Assembly (NCBI RefSeq): GCF_045635475.1
Contig: NZ_JBJGXI010000017.1
Location: 27,414-91,413, forward strand
Direction: 5' to 3'
Length of the DNA stretch: 64,000 nt
DNA from: JBJGXI01 sp045635475
GTDB taxonomy: Bacteria; Bacillota; Bacilli; Bacillales; Amphibacillaceae
The notes under the pieces were generated by a model. The model searched no databases and was not told where the DNA came from. It saw only the letters and a list, made by a program, of their open reading frames with translations. Position 1 is the stretch's first letter, and each line of letters opens with the position of its first letter. Below, piece by piece: positions 62,463 to 64,000 of this stretch. Position numbers and translations under genes: made by a program.

Positions 62463-63563
62463 TTAATCAATTCTCCAAAATACTAGTTGGTCATCCGGTT
62501 CGGATGGACTGCCTCTTCCATCGGTATTGTTCGTAATAAAGTAGATGCCATTTTCAGTTGCCATCACATCACGAATACGACCATAACCATCATTTACAAT
62601 TTCCGCCGTTTCGGTTTCAGGGTTGAATTTGCGGATAGCTTCCCCGCGCAAGCTTGCAAAGTAAAAATTGTTATCGTAAAAGGTTAGTCCTGATGGTGCC
62701 CACGTCGTTTCACCCGAATGAATGATTGGAGATACCATTCCATCTGCTTGTTCATCCCCTTGGATCACTGGCCAACCGTAATTATTGCCTGCTTCAATCA
62801 AGTTAATTTCATCATGTGCCTGGTTACCATGCTCAGATGCATATAAATTGCCTTGACTGTCCCACGCAAGTCCCTGTGGATTGCGGTGTCCGACTGAATA
62901 CACATAAGAGTCAGGAAATGGATTATCGTCTGGAATTGTTCCATCCATATTCATTCTTAAAATCTTCCCTGCTAAACTGTCCTTATCTTGAGCCAATTGC
63001 GGTTTTGTCGCATCACCAGTTGTCACGTATAATTTGTCGTCCGGTCCAATTTCAATTCTGCCGCCTTGGTGATACTGTCCACCCGGAATAAAATCAAGTA
63101 ACGTACCCGTTTCTACCCAGCGGTCATCTTGTTCTTGAATCGTAGCAATTCGCTGGAAAACTTCACCATTATCTACATATGAATAATAGGCAATAGCTTG
63201 ACTAGTCTCATCAAAATCTGGTGAAAACGCTAGTCCAAGTAAGCCTGCCTCTGCTTGCTCTGCTAACGGCTGGTCTAGTTCTACCATCTTGCGCACAGCG
63301 TTGCCATCTGCAATCCTTGTAATCGATCCGGTCCGTTCACTTATATAAATAACTTCATCCATTAGTTCAATTTCCCAAGGTACACTAAGATTGGTTGCGA
63401 TCACCTCAAATTCACTATTACCATTACTCGGATTCGTGTCCTCTCCTGTATTTTCCGTTTCTGGATTAATTACTGTATTGGGATCATTTTCTGATTGGTT
63501 ATTACTTGAACAGCCAATCAGCACACACACCATCAATAGTGACACGTATTTGCGGATAAGCAA
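62463..63563 (-). CDS. PQQ-dependent sugar dehydrogenase-like lipoprotein (GSDH/YliI)
   Basis: 366 residues. Signal peptide with lipobox LIGCSS, then an acidic, Asn-rich linker and a six-bladed beta propeller. Family landmarks: ATNLSVPWEIELMDEVIYIS, GLLGLAFSPDF, YYSYVDNGE, HQGGRIEIGPDDKLYVTTGD, YSVGHRNPQGLAWDSQGNLY, SEHGNQAHDEINLIEAGNNY. The His/Asp catalytic pattern of soluble-type glucose/aldose dehydrogenases is kept. It would oxidise sugars outside the membrane if PQQ or a related cofactor is supplied. GAGTGATT-type site before ATG 63563. Confidence 0.92.
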   Translation of the reverse strand: MLIRKYVSLLMVCVLIGCSSNNQSENDPNTVINPETENTGEDTNPSNGNSEFEVIATNLSVPWEIELMDEVIYISERTGSITRIADGNAVRKMVELDQPLAEQAEAGLLGLAFSPDFDETSQAIAYYSYVDNGEVFQRIATIQEQDDRWVETGTLLDFIPGGQYHQGGRIEIGPDDKLYVTTGDATKPQLAQDKDSLAGKILRMNMDGTIPDDNPFPDSYVYSVGHRNPQGLAWDSQGNLYASEHGNQAHDEINLIEAGNNYGWPVIQGDEQADGMVSPIIHSGETTWAPSGLTFYDNNFYFASLRGEAIRKFNPETETAEIVNDGYGRIRDVMATENGIYFITNNTDGRGSPSEPDDQLVFWRID

Positions 63564-63686
63564 TCACTCCTAAAAATAGTACTTATTATCTTAATTCTTC
63601 GTTTATTCGAGCATGCCTGCAACTTGTTTTTGATGAATAAAAATCATAATCGTCCATAACCTATATGCAGACTAGGAGGTGGGATA

Positions 63687-63857
63687 ATGGGTAACCAAAA
63701 GAATAAAACATCAGAAAACATCAAAGACACTGCAGGTGCTGCTTTTCACGCTGCTCATAGTGCCTTAGAGACAACAGAGAATGCTGCCATGAGTGCTGTT
63801 GATGCAACTGCTAACGCTGTAAAGAATGCAACAAAAAATAAAAATAAGAATAAATAA
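63687..63857 (+). CDS. Small Ala-rich amphipathic protein, 56 residues
   Basis: ATG 63687 preceded by an ideal AGGAGGTGGG site. The product begins MGNQKNKTSENIKDTAGAAF and has a long amphipathic alanine-rich helix (AAHSALETTENAAMSAVDAT, ANAVKNATK) with a basic tail. The periodic A-x2-A pattern resembles LEA-like or spore-associated small proteins. Own terminator. The family is not recognised by me, but it is a convincing gene. Confidence 0.75.
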   Translation: MGNQKNKTSENIKDTAGAAFHAAHSALETTENAAMSAVDATANAVKNATKNKNKNK

Positions 63858-63864
63858 AAAGTAT

Positions 63865-63889
63865 AAACGCCATGCATTTGGCGTTTTTT
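63865..63889 (+). terminator. Terminator of the Ala-rich gene
   Basis: AAACGCC-atgcattt-GGCGTTT followed by TTTA, 8 bases after the stop. Confidence 0.85.
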
Positions 63890-63924
63890 AATTGTTTCTT
63901 ATCGCTTCATCAGGGTAGACAGGT

Positions 63925-64000
63925 ATTGACACTCCCATAGCTAAAGCAATGGGATTCTAAAATGCTATCGCGTTCGCAGTCCGTTTCTGGTTTGAACTAG
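63925..64000 (-). mobile_element. Probable end of an IS200/IS605-type (TnpB-bearing) element
   Basis: On the minus strand, GAATCCCATTGC-ttta-GCTATGGGAGTGTCAA preceded by CAGAAACGGACTGCGAACGC. This is the pattern I know from the right ends of IS605/IS607-group elements, where it also forms the 3' part of the TnpB guide RNA (omega RNA). The hairpin arms are CCCATTGC and GCTATGGG with one mismatch. The tnpB gene would lie beyond the window on the minus strand. Assignment from pattern memory; not provable here. Confidence 0.5.

Noticed and set aside
1..64000. CRISPR arrays, tRNA or rRNA genes, origins, complete transposases
   Set aside because: Looked for regularly spaced direct repeats, tRNA cloverleaf landmarks, rRNA core sequences and DDE or HUH transposase motifs; none seen.

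Overview
The window is low-GC chromosomal DNA from a spore-forming Bacillaceae, probably of the halotolerant Oceanobacillus/Virgibacillus/Gracilibacillus kind. Evidence for this: strong AGGAGG-type ribosome binding sites, Bacillus-type families (VmlR, YteA, YkvA, YfkAB, FadH, DUF4317, CueP), an S-box riboswitch, and non-coding repeat elements that I recall from that group. Species cannot be fixed from the sequence. Most genes lie on the minus strand in one- to three-gene units closed by Rho-independent terminators.

Layout. 1-2.5 kb: 5' end of a GH3 glycosidase, a LysR regulator and two repeat-like stretches. 2.5-6.4 kb: orphan UDP-galactopyranose mutase; the antibiotic-resistance ABC-F gene vmlR behind a very clear uORF/antiterminator/terminator leader; a YhfK-like NAD(P)-binding protein. 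6.5-16.9 kb: YkvA protein, cyclophilin lipoprotein, beta-lactamase-fold hydrolase, SAM-riboswitch-controlled MetE-like enzyme, PHP phosphatase flanked by two copies of a 109-bp palindromic element, tyrosine phosphatase, BlaI/M56 regulatory pair with two operator-like dyads, and uvsE broken by a stop codon. 17-26 kb: small proteins, DUF4317, a heptad-repeat secreted protein with an MMPL transporter and divergent TetR regulator, and a membrane GGDEF protein. 26-31 kb is decayed DNA: two related repeat elements, a LysM gene with several lesions, a histidine kinase, and an EamA transporter gene split by an apparent inversion. 31-45 kb: GGDEF/EAL protein, DUF2161, MscL, acyl-CoA dehydrogenase-like protein, UvrD helicase, serpin lipoprotein, GH42 beta-galactosidase with a cre-like site, M3 peptidase. 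45-57 kb: HEAT-UvrD-Zn helicase, a GH10 xylanase remnant, FadH with a FadR-type operator, SPL-type radical SAM protein, AraC regulator plus two VOC proteins, YteA, TerC, a HAD hydrolase, and a cueP gene cut by a 169-bp repeat. 57-64 kb: UbiA prenyltransferase, DinB protein, YfkAB radical SAM, HD hydrolase, HAD hydrolase, sugar dehydrogenase lipoprotein, a small Ala-rich protein, and at the right edge what looks like the end of an IS200/IS605-type element.

Themes. (1) Plant polysaccharide use (GH3, GH42, dead GH10, sugar dehydrogenase). (2) RNA- or operator-based control readable directly from sequence (vmlR leader, S-box, BlaI, TetR and FadR dyads). (3) Active gene decay and repeat mobility: uvsE, the LysM gene and cueP each carry an in-frame stop after which recognisable family sequence continues in the same frame. 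I see no CRISPR array, rRNA, tRNA or complete transposase. I did not find a clearly new multi-gene system; the strongest unusual signals are the vmlR leader, the 109-bp palindromic element, and the repeat inserted in cueP.
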